A DNA stretch of 64,000 nucleotides from Heliocidaris erythrogramma (Eukaryota > Echinodermata > Echinoidea > Camarodonta > Echinometridae). Position numbers and translations under genes: made by a program. This document shows positions 30,932-42,215 of this stretch, piece after piece. Each line of letters begins with the position of its first letter. Position 1 is the first letter of the stretch. The stretch spans positions 30,969,101 through 31,033,100 of the forward strand of contig CM046873.1 of assembly GCA_025617745.1 (NCBI GenBank), given 5' to 3'. The notes beneath the pieces are model-generated. The model was given only the letters and a program-made list of their open reading frames with translations, did not search any database and had not been told where the DNA came from.

Positions 30932-33480
30932 TAATTATGTGTAACTCATTCCCGATACACAGGCTGAGCTGGGACCATGGTGATGCAAGTTACATGTAAC
31001 CCTTATTGTTGAGGATATCAAAATAATTATACCAATGATATTGATGGAGTACGAAAGGCAGTAAGCGTCATTTTCGATTTATAATAATAATAATTTCCTA
31101 ATGAACCCTTAGACAATAGAAGGAAGGACCCAATTGAATATAAAAACAAAGTTTACCAGTGAAAAGAGGATTTAGATAAAGCTACATGAATAACAACCAG
31201 ACACAAACCGTTTTCAAGGAATATCGGCATCAACATATTGAGTTTGAATCACTGTTATACATTGGAAAATAATTATAAACATTTAGACAGGTTAGGAAAA
31301 GCATTCATACGAACAGACAAGGAACAAAGTTATAAATACTATGTACACACGACACGATATGAACAATATATCTAATGTAACAACCAGACCAGGGTTCCAT
31401 CGCGGTATACCTATGTATTTTAGGAATGCCTGTGGTTTATATAGAGATAATGAATGTTAGTTAGAGTTACCTCACAATTCATATCATGCATGAGAGGAGA
31501 GAGAGAGAGAGGGAGAGAGAGAGAGAGATAGAGGCACAGACAGAGATAGAGAGAAAGGGGGAAGAGTCGAAGGGAGATAGAGATAGAAAGAAAAAATAAT
31601 AAAAGAAAGAGCATTTACCTTATTTGTAGCAGCACCTTGACTATGTTAACAGAAGGAGAAAATGAAGAAGAAGGGAGATAAATTGGAGAGAGGGGAAGAG
31701 AGAGAGAGAGAGAGAGTGATATATAGAGAGAAACACCCACACACACACACACACACACACACAAGGAGGAGGGGGAGTGAAGGAGCAGGATGGAATGATG
31801 GAGAGAGAGAGAGAATTTTAAAATAGAGATAAAAGGAGGGGGTGATATATATATATATTACTTGATATTCACTTGATAAAGACGGTGCGAATACTGTCGA
31901 AAATTCGTGAGAGAAAATAAAGAGGTTGAATAAAAACATGACATTTCTAATAGTTTGTTTATATATATATTATAATGAAATGAGAGAAGAAATAAGAGAG
32001 AGAAGAATACTAATATAGATAAAAATAAAAAGAGAAAATAAGGAGAAAGAGGGAGAGAAAAAGCGAACGAGAGAGAGAGAGAGAGGGGGGGGGGGGGGGG
32101 TGTACATCAGCTCGACGCATACTCCGTTATACCAACAGACTGCTCGCTCACTCACTTCACAACGCGTCACGGTCACGGACGGTGTACCAAAACAGACGCT
32201 CCGAGCGAGCAGAAATTAGCTCAATTTTATATTCCTCGCTCTTTCTCATTTTGCCTATACAGATGAAGCGAATGGCCCAAGTGGATTTATACCTAGTGAT
32301 TAAGTCACGTGTAGATCAGACGAAATAGCCAGCCCTGGATTTTCCCTCCTCCCCGGTAAGTGTCTTTCCTTTCTCTCCCTTTTTTGCCCCTCCATTTTCT
32401 TTCAATTTTCGAAATGAGATAAAAGGCCCATTAGTAATCTCAAGTTCGATCATGTTGATGTACGTGCCTTGCGCACTTTATTTGCTCAGATCTTTTGGCG
32501 ACCCGTACATTATGGCCAGTTCGTGTGACCATGAAGCTTAGCTTCGTGATGTGACCAGGCCACATGCATTATTAACGGAGACTGCGCTGTGTGCTTGTTA
32601 TTTGTTTGTGGTATGTTACATCTTCACTGGTAACTTGTTATGAAAAGAAAAATACATATTAAAAACCATCACGAAAGAAAAGGTTCATAAAAGTCATAAG
32701 GTTCCTCTTCATTGTCCATGCAGAACAATGGGAATTTGGTATATTTACATAGTATTTTCATAAATGGACAAATATACATTCATGCATAAGAAACATAATC
32801 ATTAAGCATATTTTGAGCTGAAAAACGTCGACATAACATGCATCGATGTACTAATAAAGTGCAGAGATGAATAGGTGATTGGTTTTTCCGGTAACATTAA
32901 AATACCCAATTCCAATATTTAGATATATGTAGGCCTAATCTTTTGGATAGAAAAAAAAAGATATCAAAATGCAGGAAAAAAATTGAAAAAGATAATGATA
33001 TCAATAACGAGAACTCTATAATGGAACAGCTATTCTATTTCAATCAAAATATTACTGCTACCAATTAATTTGATTATTGAAAAGTACAATACACTGTGTT
33101 GATGTCGCAAATCTCAATTAACTTTTGGTTGCACGTCATTAGCATCTATACCTATTTTGATTTATGTAGACCTCGGTCGAATTTCAAAAGCATATTTGGA
33201 AAGCGAAACTGTATTGTTAATTTGACACTTTTTATGATTTATTGTCATGACTAAGTTGTTAGTATTCATTACGGGTTCATTTTTGGATATCATTATGAAG
33301 TGCTGTATGATTGTGGCTCTCTGTTAATCCCAGGGAGAAAATCGTAACAATGAACGATATATCTTCATTGCATTGTTTGACTCGAGGATTCTTTTGTTTC
33401 GAGCCTACTTTTCATTGATTCTATGACCACCAGGGATGTATAATAAATTGTTGTATGTAAAGGTTTCCTCTCTAAAGTTG
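30932..33480. other. No recognised gene; GA and CA tracts
   Basis: Simple repeats are GA at about 31495-31530 and 31700-31715, (CA)n at about 31737-31763, (TA)n near 31848-31857, and GA then G16 at 32069-32100. A GC-richer stretch at 32103-32215 contains CTGCTCGCTC and its complement GAGCGAGCAG (32140-32149 and 32203-32212). The rest is AT-rich. Confidence 0.5.
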
Positions 33481-33551
33481 GAATCCATTTTGAGGGAGTC
33501 GTATAAAGAATTACTCCTTTTGGAGTGAAAATCAATTCTTAAAATAGTGAA

Positions 33552-33610
33552 ATCCACTCCCTAAAGAGTAATACAGCGACTACTTCGACTATAATATGGA
33601 GTGGACTCAA
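33552..33610 (+). repeat. Left 59-bp direct repeat flanking segment B copy 2
   Basis: The stretch beginning ATCCACTCCCTAAAGAG and ending GGAGTGGACTCAA is repeated at 34243-34301 with a single mismatch. It ends where segment B copy 2 begins. Confidence 0.9.
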
Positions 33611-34242
33611 GCCTATAGGGTACTATCTACATAATTAGAACCGTACAAATAATACACATATACACAGAATTGACAGACAATGACAAAATATAACAAACAT
33701 TACCATGTGCAATCGTCAATGCAAGTTTTAGCATATGGTATTTTGTTCCAAGTGAAGCATATTCTACATATAATCTTGCAGTATCATTTAAGTATTATAA
33801 TACAGATATGAAATAATCATCGTTTCGTAAAAATACTGTACCAATGTCATAGAGACATTGTTTATAATTTACCTGCGGGTCTATGGGCTTACAAGGAAAA
33901 TTGTTGTAGATCAATATTCAAAGAGAAATATCATCTCATTGAGAGCCTTGGGTTCGATTAAAAAACAGGGATTATGGAGTTTTAATGTTTTCCGATTTCA
34001 AACCTATTTATGCCCCTTTGGAAATATCTGACACCGCCCCTCTGTACACTCGTTGTAGATGTGCTGAAGTGCATGTTGCTTTGAACTTCCTGAACGAACT
34101 CTTTAATCGTCTTTTAATATACCACAAGGACATTGACTTTTATCGAACATAATATATTTGCCTGTCATATACTCCAGCTACATTTCAGTGGTTTATTTAA
34201 CATGGTTATAGTTCCCGGTTATTATGTCAATTGCAATTGAGC
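33611..34242 (+). repeat. Segment B, copy 2, inserted between 59-bp direct repeats
   Basis: A near copy of 29834-30485 in the same orientation, about 3.8 kb downstream. Differences include loss of about 25 bases after GATTATGGAGTTTT near 33980 and an extra ATCGTCTTTTA near 34105. It is flanked precisely by the two 59-bp direct repeats. Either a very long target duplication was made on insertion or the segment landed in a pre-existing duplication. I see no terminal inverted repeats or poly-A tail in the segment. Confidence 0.88.
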
Positions 34243-34301
34243 ATCCACTCTCTAAAGAGTAATACAGCGACTACTTCGACTATAATATGGAGTGGACTCA
34301 A
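34243..34301 (+). repeat. Right 59-bp direct repeat flanking segment B copy 2
   Basis: Matches 33552-33610 at 58 of 59 positions (CTCT in place of CTCC near its start). After it the host sequence continues with ACTCCAAAAGAAGTG, an inverted echo of ACTCCTTTTGGAGTG at about 33510. The target may therefore itself have been a small palindromic element. Confidence 0.9.
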
Positions 34302-36420
34302 CTCCAAAAGAAGTGATCCCTAATGTGACTCATAAAAAGTGAAATTCTACTTATCTTCAGCATTTTTTAGAGAATATATCGTTTTAATTTATGATCCATA
34401 ATTCCATAAATGGTATGCCATGCTGGTATCTTACATTTTGAGATTGCTTCTTTTTATGTTGAAATGAGATTCTGCTCTGAATCGGTTTTCACTTATAAAA
34501 AAAAACAAAGAAGAAATATTGAAGATAATTCGGGGATGAAAATTAGGAAAACTAGAAAGATGTGAAGAAGATCAAGGGGAATTTCAGGAAGGGGGGGGGG
34601 TAGAGAAAAAGAACTGTGAGGGCAAGGATATAAGATTAAAGACGAATGAGAAACTTGAACTTAGACAATAGAACAACGACAGAAAAAGAGAGCGAGAGAA
34701 TTAGCGATTGAGGCAAATAGGGATATAGCGAATCCGGAAGAGAAAAGTCATTAAGAATGACGAGTCGATATAATAGTAGTAAAAGAAAATGCGGAAACCG
34801 CAGCAGAAGGGACAAGAAAACACTTTCAGTGCTATGACATTTGTGTATTGATTCGATGTTGTTTGATCAGGCTGTCTGTCAGTATAGTCTCAGTGGCGGT
34901 GTTATTGGGGGAGGGGGGGGGGGGGCTGCCCATAAGTACTCCCAATAGAATAGGACATTTTTTTTTCTTTTTCTCTTGCAAAATATGTTGGACACATGGA
35001 TGTATATGATGGTTCGGAAACGGTGATTCTTTTCTTGTTGTTGCTTGTTGGAGATTAGTAAGTCCTCCCCCCCCCCCGATTCATAACCCCCCCCCGCTCC
35101 TATGTAGTATCATCGCTTATATACAACAAAACAAGATAAAAATCCATCATGTCCATAGCTATGGCACTGAGTAACTTCAAATATTGAACCAATTTATCTC
35201 ATGCCCTCAGGGAATCTTACACGTTTGTTTCAATAGAGATTGCTAGAAGACATCAGGTCAAGTTTAAAGGCAGTATTAAATGAATTAAAACAATTCAACG
35301 TGACACAAATTAAACATCCCAAAAGGAAATGACAGCAATTATGTTACAAATCCTCGAAAAGCAAGCTACTGCTGGCATTGAAAATTGCTTTGTCGACATG
35401 TCTGAATGCGGTATTTCCCAAAACAGTAATTTCTAGATACTAACGGGATATTGTCTACGTTTTCCTTGTCAAACGATCTTCCAAATTGATAACACCGGAA
35501 GATGAAATTCTTCCCTAAACACACTTCACATGATAAGCACTGAAATGTGACCGTGACAGTATCCAAAATGGACCCCCAAATATTGATTTAAAAAATTAGA
35601 TATAACAAGATTCATGCACAGCACAATCCAATAAATTCATTTGGGATAAAGTATGATCTCTTACCCCTGCCCCAATAATGGATTCTATAGTTTCATTGGG
35701 ACATTTTAATAACATTCAGCAAATTCATTTTTTCTTCACTTCCTTGGTACCTCCGCTGGGGCCGTCCCCCCCCCCCCGAATAAACCTTTTTGGAAACATG
35801 TTGGCCACTGTATGATAATACTCAAATGGTTACATGATGAAGCCTTCAATTAATTTGTTATTGCTGGAGATTAACTGGTAATACAAGCGAACATTCCGAG
35901 ATTTAAACCGCTTAAATTCCATGCCTCTCGTCTGCTTAGCTAATTTATTTCGCTTTTTGATTAAAACTGACCCTGGTACCCCTTGTGTAAGGGCTTTTAA
36001 TTAGCATTATTTTTTATTGAAACATTTTTCAAGGATTATTTGGAATGTTGTCAAGGCAGACTAGAAAGTAGATTTAAAGTAGATTTGAATTTTACAAAAA
36101 GGCTTTAAGCTTTGGACAGTATTAATAATTAAACGCTGTTCATAACATTTTATGTAAAGAAATTTAAAATTTTATGTAGAGAATTATAATTATCAATTAA
36201 ACCTGTATAGGTCGTCTTGTAATTACCATATAGAAAGATATGTAGCTATTAGTAATTACAGAATCAGAATCCGTACAATTCGGACTGGAAGTTATGCCTT
36301 ATTTCAAGGTAAAATATTTCATTAAGGAGTTTTTTAACTTGAGAAACCACAATGCCCCCAAAACGAAAGCTAAGATATCTGTAGAAGTGCATTTATTTCA
36401 AGCAGAATGTTTATATATAT
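34302..36420. other. No recognised gene
   Basis: A G run lies at 34912-34924 in CAGTGGCGGT context, with two C runs at about 35069-35078 and 35087-35093 and another at about 35767-35777. CAGTGGCGG followed by G-rich DNA resembles a hAT end, but no matching opposite end is evident. The remaining DNA is AT-rich with short frames only. Confidence 0.45.
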
Positions 36421-36549
36421 GTTGCATATGTTATTTCCTTACACTTGTATATATATATGTATATAAATATATAGCCCCGTAACCAGGTTATTTCCAACCT
36501 ACGGAATAAATCGCATTGTTATACGCCCCCGTAACCACAGTTTGGTATC

Positions 36550-36623
<74 letters not shown>

Positions 36624-36662
36624 AATATATATATATAAGTGTAAGGAAATAACATATACAAC
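36421..36662. repeat. Inverted repeat with long TA tracts inside
   Basis: The arms (36421-36446, GTTGCATATGTTATTTCC...; and 36637-36662) are reverse complements at 25 of 26 positions. Between them are TA repeats, a unique core with CCCCGTAACCA twice and CGGAATAAATCGCATTGTTA (36502-36521), and a long (TA)n at about 36553-36630. The core phrase recurs with two changes at 62898-62917 in another TA-flanked inverted repeat. The minus-strand frames of isoleucine and tyrosine are simply (TA)n. Confidence 0.8.
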
Positions 36663-36781
36663 AGCTTTGGCAAATCTCGTGGGAATAAATACAATGTGAA
36701 AGAAATGCGAGAATAACGTTGCGTAGCTCAATCAAAGTTCCCCAGAGCTGTCCTCCCTTTTTGAAATTTTTGCAAAGGCTG
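36663..36781. other. Spacer between the TA element and the tRNA terminator
   Basis: About 120 bases containing an AGCTCAATCAAAGTTCCCCA phrase. Nothing assignable is seen. Confidence 0.5.
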
Positions 36782-36787
36782 AAAAAA
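36782..36787 (-). terminator. RNA polymerase III oligo-T terminator
   Basis: On the minus strand six T residues begin one base after the predicted tRNA discriminator base position. Four or more T residues is the usual Pol III stop, which supports an expressed tRNA gene. Confidence 0.8.
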
Positions 36788-36859
36788 TGTCTCCGCCGGG
36801 AATCGAACCCGGGTCGTTGGCTTAGAACGCCAATGCCTTAACCACTAGACCACGGAGAC
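36788..36859 (-). tRNA. tRNA gene, predicted Arg (anticodon UCU)
   Basis: The minus strand folds into a complete cloverleaf. The acceptor stem is GTCTCCG paired with CGGAGAC (seven perfect pairs) plus discriminator A. The D arm is in GGTCTAGTGGTTAAGGC. The anticodon stem TTGGC/GCCAA has five perfect pairs and loop GTTCTAA. The variable loop has four bases, and the T arm CCGGG/CCCGG carries loop TTCGATT. With T at position 33 the anticodon is TCT, which reads AGA (Arg). No intron and no encoded CCA are present. Both internal Pol III promoter boxes are intact and an oligo-T run follows. The G at position 32 is unusual, and the D arm resembles Glu/Asp-type tRNAs. An alternative is a very young SINE head, but no SINE body follows. 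Confidence 0.82.
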
Positions 36860-36905
36860 GGGTTAGTGGTTTCGGCGACACCAGATTCAATTGACCGACA
36901 GATTT

Positions 36906-36908
<3 letters not shown>

Positions 36909-36940
<32 letters not shown>
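36909..36940. repeat. (TA)n microsatellite
   Basis: About 16 TA units lie 50 bases upstream (in tRNA sense) of the tRNA gene. Confidence 0.95.
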
Positions 36941-36943
<3 letters not shown>

Positions 36944-37798
36944 TATAGTACTTTTTTCGTGTGAATTTCATTTTCATAGTATGTTATGCTCGAATCCCTA
37001 GACTAAACCGCGCGCAAATGTCAGGCCTATCGTCTGCCGAGCTAATTTGCTTTTTCGCTCGCTAATGACCCTAATCACCGTTGTGTGCTAGGGCTGTGTT
37101 TGAAAGATCAAGGATAAGTACATTTGCACGATTTGTCTAGTCCGTCCTGTTTCACTCAAGAGAGGAGATAATTTAATTGGATATCATTGTGGTGTTTGCT
37201 TTGTTCATTGTTATCGTGTTTCAGATACAAGGGGTTTGTTTTAAAGCCACCTTTGTTCAAATTTGTGTCAATCAATTTAAACTGGTATCCATGCCGTTTT
37301 CAATATTTTTACACCAGTTTAAACAAGTTCCAGTATTGAAATTACTGTTGAAACATACCCATGGTAACAGTCGAATTTATATCGATTCGATTTGACATTT
37401 CAGCAAATCCTATTACCATATTCATGATATTAACATTTTATCGAATAGCAATACCATTTATAGCGTTAAAAATATACCTGGGTATTTGACCTTTCAGCTA
37501 TTTCCAATACAATATCAACATTTTAACAAACAGCAATACATATTTTATCTTTTAAACAATAACTGAGTGAACAATGAATCTTAGTAAAGAAATAAAATAC
37601 TTATCATGCTAATACCATTAGCAGCATAACTAATTACATAGGGCCTATCATTTTTTCAGTACCAGTTAAAATAAAATAATATCATCTTAAAAGGATGAGA
37701 AACGGGGCGTTCTTAGTTCGTCTTGATTATAATCTATCCTTTGTTCTCCTGGCTCCTAAATCTTGAATTTCCATTTAACAAGAAGAAATAAATTCCAA
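36941..37798. other. No recognised gene
   Basis: AT-rich DNA. TTTAAACTGGT (37277-37287) and ACCAGTTTAAAC (37313-37324) form a small inverted repeat. The frames are short. Confidence 0.45.
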
Positions 37799-38209
37799 TT
37801 ACGACATCATTTTGGAGTATGAGCGATGAATAATTTGGATGGAGTCGGAGATGATCCAATTTGGAAGACTTATGAATTCATTTATAGCCGAGAAGAAAAT
37901 ACAATTTACCAACATTGTAAGAAATGACAGATGCACCATCATTTTTGGTTGAGTGCATTCTACGTCGACCCCTGGAAAGCCCCACCCATTTACTTTGATG
38001 TTATCACAGGAAAAGGGCACGCTGTAATGTTTCATCTGCTGTCGACTGGGGCTTTGAGCTAATATTACAATGGCCTCCAATGCCGCATTACTGCAATAAT
38101 TGATGTACTCTTCCCAAATTGGCAATTCTCGACGCTTTCCGGGTTTATGGCTTTTGTGCATGCCGCGGCGCAATGTTGTATCATTTTGCATTTCATCTTT
38201 TATTATCAA
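37799..38209 (-). CDS. Uncertain open frame of 136 codons, product unknown
   Basis: This is the longest frame in the window that is not driven by simple repeats, and I do not recognise it. It starts MIIKDEMQND, has a basic N-terminal part (HKSHKPGKRREL), a central stretch with NGWGFPGVDVECTQP, and a hydrophobic stretch (FLTMLVNCIFFSAI) near residue 100 that could be a membrane segment. No repeat or neighbour supports it. In AT-rich DNA of this size one frame of about this length is expected by chance, so it is listed only as a candidate for a protein or transcript search. Confidence 0.15.
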   Translation of the reverse strand: MIIKDEMQNDTTLRRGMHKSHKPGKRRELPIWEEYINYCSNAALEAIVILAQSPSRQQMKHYSVPFSCDNIKVNGWGFPGVDVECTQPKMMVHLSFLTMLVNCIFFSAINEFISLPNWIISDSIQIIHRSYSKMMS

Positions 38210-40340
38210 AGTCCATGGTCGCTTAGCGGCAACCTGAACTGTAATTTATTTTCTATATACCTATGCTCTTGTGGAGATCACAAAGCCGCGGATATGTCAA
38301 ATATCATTTAGTGCTCTATTCGATATACTTACGAAGAAATAGTTTATGTGAATAAAGGGGGGAATGTTAAAGCATTTGTTTACAGACTTAGCAAATATAG
38401 AGATCGACATGTTTTCATTTTTTATCCAAACCATCACGATTTGTTTGAAAGTTAGTTGACCCCAGATTTGTTCGGAAGGTTGTAACCTTTGAACAACGGT
38501 CTCTCATCACTGGTTTTTATTTGGTTTGTGAGTTTGTCCTCGACTTTTTCTTCTTGTCGGATAGCACGAACGTGGGACTGTATCATTTGAATAAACATCG
38601 ATATATGTTTTTTGTAATTTAATTGTATATACCTTTAATTTTTTTTAAATTGTTGATTGCCTTTATCGTGGGTAAAAATATTTTGTTAATATTGAATTAT
38701 AGACCAACTAAGAAGAAATGTACCACGGTGTTTGAATTTGTGGATATCTAAATGAGGTCAGTACGTCCTATGGTATAAGGTTGCAAAATTTCTGTTGGAC
38801 GCATTTTGACAATCGCAGGTAGATACAGCATATGGATTACTTATATTTCATATCATTTTGTAATACGGGGGGGGGGGTTCAATCTGAGACAAATTATTTC
38901 ATCTAACTACATAGCCTGGAGATGGGCGAGACAGCGGGGATAAAGGGATTTAAATGACAATATTTCCCTTCTTTTAATTTGACAGTATTCTCTCTTGTCT
39001 TTATACAATTTACAATCATGTCGCGTATATGTCAATGATGTTCTCCTGGTTTATTTGTACGTGAGCGGCAAATAAGAGGAAATATTATAAATGTCTATAG
39101 ATAATGAGATATTAGTGTAAATACATGCATATGAATAAGGAGACATTTGGGTAGATACATTATGTCTGTGATTTTGGAATGTCGTTACCATGGTTCAGAT
39201 GACACGGATTAATCAACCCTTAAAGTATTTGTAGAAACGTGATGGTTTAGCGAGGGGATAACAAAGGAATATGAATGGAATATTGATGAGTATTAACACG
39301 GAGCAAACGCCCTCGAAAAAATAACCTGATTTTTCCTGACATGATTTTCTTTGTTCAGTGTGTCGAAGCGTGGATTTCTTCCCTCCTAGGGATTCGTTTA
39401 ATTCTGGGGCACAAATCCATGTAGAAAATAGTCACTAGCGTAGCTCCGGGGGCACACAGCCTCTTCCCCCAATAGAATAGTGAAAGAGAGAGAAAGAGAG
39501 AGAGAGAGAGAGATTAAGAGAGGGAAAGAAAGGGAGGGGAAGGCAAAATGAAAAGAAAATTGTATTTCCCTCTTCCTCACCCTCGACCCCCTCACTCGAC
39601 AGCCTTGTTCTTTTGCATACATGAAGCAAGACAGGTGCCCCCATGACAAAAGTGCCCCTCCCCCCTCAATGGTTGGACCCATGCTACACCCTTTGTGAGA
39701 GAGGATGGGCATGAAGATGGGGGAAAAAGAGGACAAGATAGAAAAAAAGAATAGAATAACACACATACCTGCCTGCATGAGATAGGTCGGGGTACACTGC
39801 TTTCATTTTACGTTAACTGCCTACAAGATAATCCTATGACTTAATTTCAGAAAAGTGAATTATTTCTTCTTTGAACACAAAATGATTTTTTTGTTCTTCA
39901 TTTCAAAATTATGATTCGTTCTTGCTTTGTTTGAATACAGGATCGCTATATTCACTTAAATAACTGCTCTTATATACAACTGCTTCACCAACACTTGGTA
40001 TATAATCACATGCACAGTTGCACATGCACTCCTAGAGATGATACGAAGCATGGGGGGGGGGGGGGGGGGGGGGTCTTTAGAATTGATTGTAATTTGTATT
40101 TTGCGCGTGTCTTTCATTATTTTTCCATCGTCCAAATAGGAGCCTTTATTAGTCATGATTCCGGGCCCACTTATCAATGGATAATTGTACCATTATTGGG
40201 TCCATAGGCCTTGGTAGCGTGGTGTCCATTCATTTCTCAAACCCAGAATCATTTCCACTATTTGCTCGCTTTAATCAAGTAGTCTACCGATATAGACCTC
40301 AGTTTCTTAATGCTATACAACCTAGAAGTGCTAGTTCATG
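38210..40340. other. No recognised gene; GA and G tracts
   Basis: A G run lies at about 38869-38878, (GA)n at about 39484-39512, and a 22-base G run at about 40051-40072. A phrase ACTAGCGTAGCTCCGGGGGC near 39433 looks like the G-rich end of a hAT-like element, but no opposite end is clear. The remainder is AT-rich. Confidence 0.5.
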
Positions 40341-40547
40341 TTGCACAGGAAGCGTCATTTGCCTGACGTAGGGCAGCGTCAGTGACTGGCGCAGATTTTA
40401 ATGCGTCATGTGAGAGTTATATCGCACAAAAGTGAATACACAATGAACATGGCAAACATTACTTTTCCGTTGGCGCATGCTAATTTTCTGCTCAAACTTA
40501 ATTAGCGCAGGTACTAACGTGATCGAAATGACGCATGGTGTGCAACG
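40341..40547 (-). mobile_element. Small inverted-repeat element, family F, copy 1 (reverse)
   Basis: Reverse-oriented relative of the two forward copies at 40557-40783 and 43187-43393. Landmarks on its sense strand are TGCGTCATTTCGATCACG, GCGCTAATTAAG, GTTCATTGTGTATTCACTTT, CATGACGC, AGTCACTGACGC and CAGGCAAATGACGC. Ends carry TGCGTCA in inverted orientation. It is non-coding, about 0.2 kb. Confidence 0.7.
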
Positions 40548-40556
40548 ATCATAAAG

Positions 40557-40783
40557 CCCCACTCACACGAGGCATCATTTTGATTGCGTCATTACCAGGC
40601 CTGCGCTAATTGAACCTGTGAAGGCAATTAGCCCGTGTACAAGGTATTATAAATATTGTTTGCACTGTTCATTTTCCAATCACTTTTTAAACGATATCAC
40701 TCTTTCATGACGCGCAAGAAAGGCCGTAGAAGTCACTGACGCAGTCCTAACGTCAGTAAATGACGCAACGTGTGAGCCGAGCT
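40557..40783 (+). mobile_element. Small inverted-repeat element, family F, copy 2
   Basis: It starts CCCCACTCACACGAGGCATC and ends AAATGACGCAACGTGTGAGC, so the outer 20 bases on each side are imperfect reverse complements (CTCACACG against CGTGTGAG). Internal blocks are GCGCTAATTGAACCTGTGAA, ATATTGTTTGCACTGTTCAT, TTTTTAAACGATATCA and AGTCACTGACGC. It follows copy 1 directly, back to back in opposite orientation. Confidence 0.78.
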
Positions 40784-42057
40784 CAAGACAATTTTACACA
40801 AAATAGCCTTCATAAAATTTAAAACGTACAGTCGATTCTATGCAGTTTATCTACTTTAAGAAAATGCATTTTGAGTCCCGTTTATGTAATCTACATTGAC
40901 GTGCAAATTGGATTTTCTTGACAGAAATAATTCGAAAAAAAAAGAAGAAAAAAAAAAGGTCAGATCTTTATTTCTTTGTCTTTAATCAATCAGTAATCCG
41001 ATTTTTTTGCGGAGAGGATGTGCATGTTATCATTATAATATTGCTGACAAAATTTCTACTCCTTCACCCCGTAGAACGTTCAAAGAATAATTTCAGGGTC
41101 TTCATGTAGAAACTACCTTTTATTTGATTCTTCCTTGTACATGGTTTAGCGGAGTGTATTGAAATTTTTTACCTTGAATGATCATTACACGTCGAGGTTT
41201 ATTAATGAAGAGAGACGAGTAATTCTGTGATTCGAGAGATTTTTGTCCGAGGAAGAATTATATTCGAATTTGTCGCTACTACATACTCCAGGAAATCGTA
41301 TCTTGAGTATGATAATTACACAACCGGATTTAAGTGGAAAAGATAATTATGAGCATTCGAATAGAATATATGAAATCATTAGCTCAAACGGCCTGGAGTC
41401 AGTGATACGGAAAAATTCTCGCTAATGACAACTTAGGTGTTATGTTACAAAAATGTATAAATGTATATAATGAAAAATGTAAAAAACAGTTAGCTGGAAA
41501 AGCTCGTACATGCTTATGTCCCCTCAGGAAAACGCATTGATTGGTAGTCCCGACATACCCAGTGTCGGATTACTTTCCGTGCATTCAGCTGTCATATTTC
41601 CTTTCGAATTCTTTTGAAAGACATTATTTATTTCCATTTTTTATATGTCAGTCCTATAGTTTTGTTTCATTGTTTGAGTCTGTGAGAATCTTACGTTTCC
41701 TCGTGACAGCACTCATATATATTAAGATTTGCTGAAGATGTTTTGTGCCATCGAATAATTCCCGTATGCTTTTCTTTCTCACATATCAAAGGACATTGTC
41801 ATTTCTCAACATGAAGTGATATTTAGCTATTTCACAGTTCTCCGAATGTCACCGATACTTTCATGTCCTCGGATTTCTCAGTTCCTTTTTATGATAGGTT
41901 TTGTACATGAGTAATTAGCAAAGTGAAGTCTCAGGTGGCTTTGAATTACCCAAGCTGTTCAATTTTTTGGAAACATTTGTAATCATATTCCTTTTGCTTT
42001 TAGGCATAATGCTTCTAGCTTATCATGCTTATTCTTTTCTTTTTTTTCTTCTACTCC
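40784..42057. other. No recognised gene
   Basis: AT-rich DNA. Short plus-strand frames (for example 41243-41425) have ordinary composition but no motif I know. Confidence 0.45.
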
Positions 42058-42215
42058 CTACTTCTTCTTCTTCTTCTTCTTCTTCATCTTGCTCTCTTTG
42101 TTCATCTTGTTCTTGTTCTTCTTGTTCTTGTTCTTCTTGTTCTTGTTCTTGTTCTTGTTCTTGTTCTTGTTCTTTTTCTTTTCCCTTCTTCTTCTCCTTT
42201 ATCTTCTTCTTCTAC
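42058..42215. repeat. TTC and (TTCTTG)n repeat
   Basis: TTC triplets at 42061-42085 are followed by a hexanucleotide array of TTCTTG units to about 42172, then more TTC-rich DNA. The plus-strand frame through it reads serine/cysteine dipeptides. No secretion signal or other domain accompanies it, so I reject it as a protein. Confidence 0.9.

Noticed and set aside
32103-32370. GC-rich patch followed by CCGGTAAGTG, possible promoter and first exon with splice donor
   Set aside because: No TATA box or initiator I trust, no downstream exon, and GTAAGT motifs are common by chance.
34900-35100. CAGTGGCGG next to a G run considered as a hAT element
   Set aside because: No matching inverted end or 8-bp duplication found nearby.
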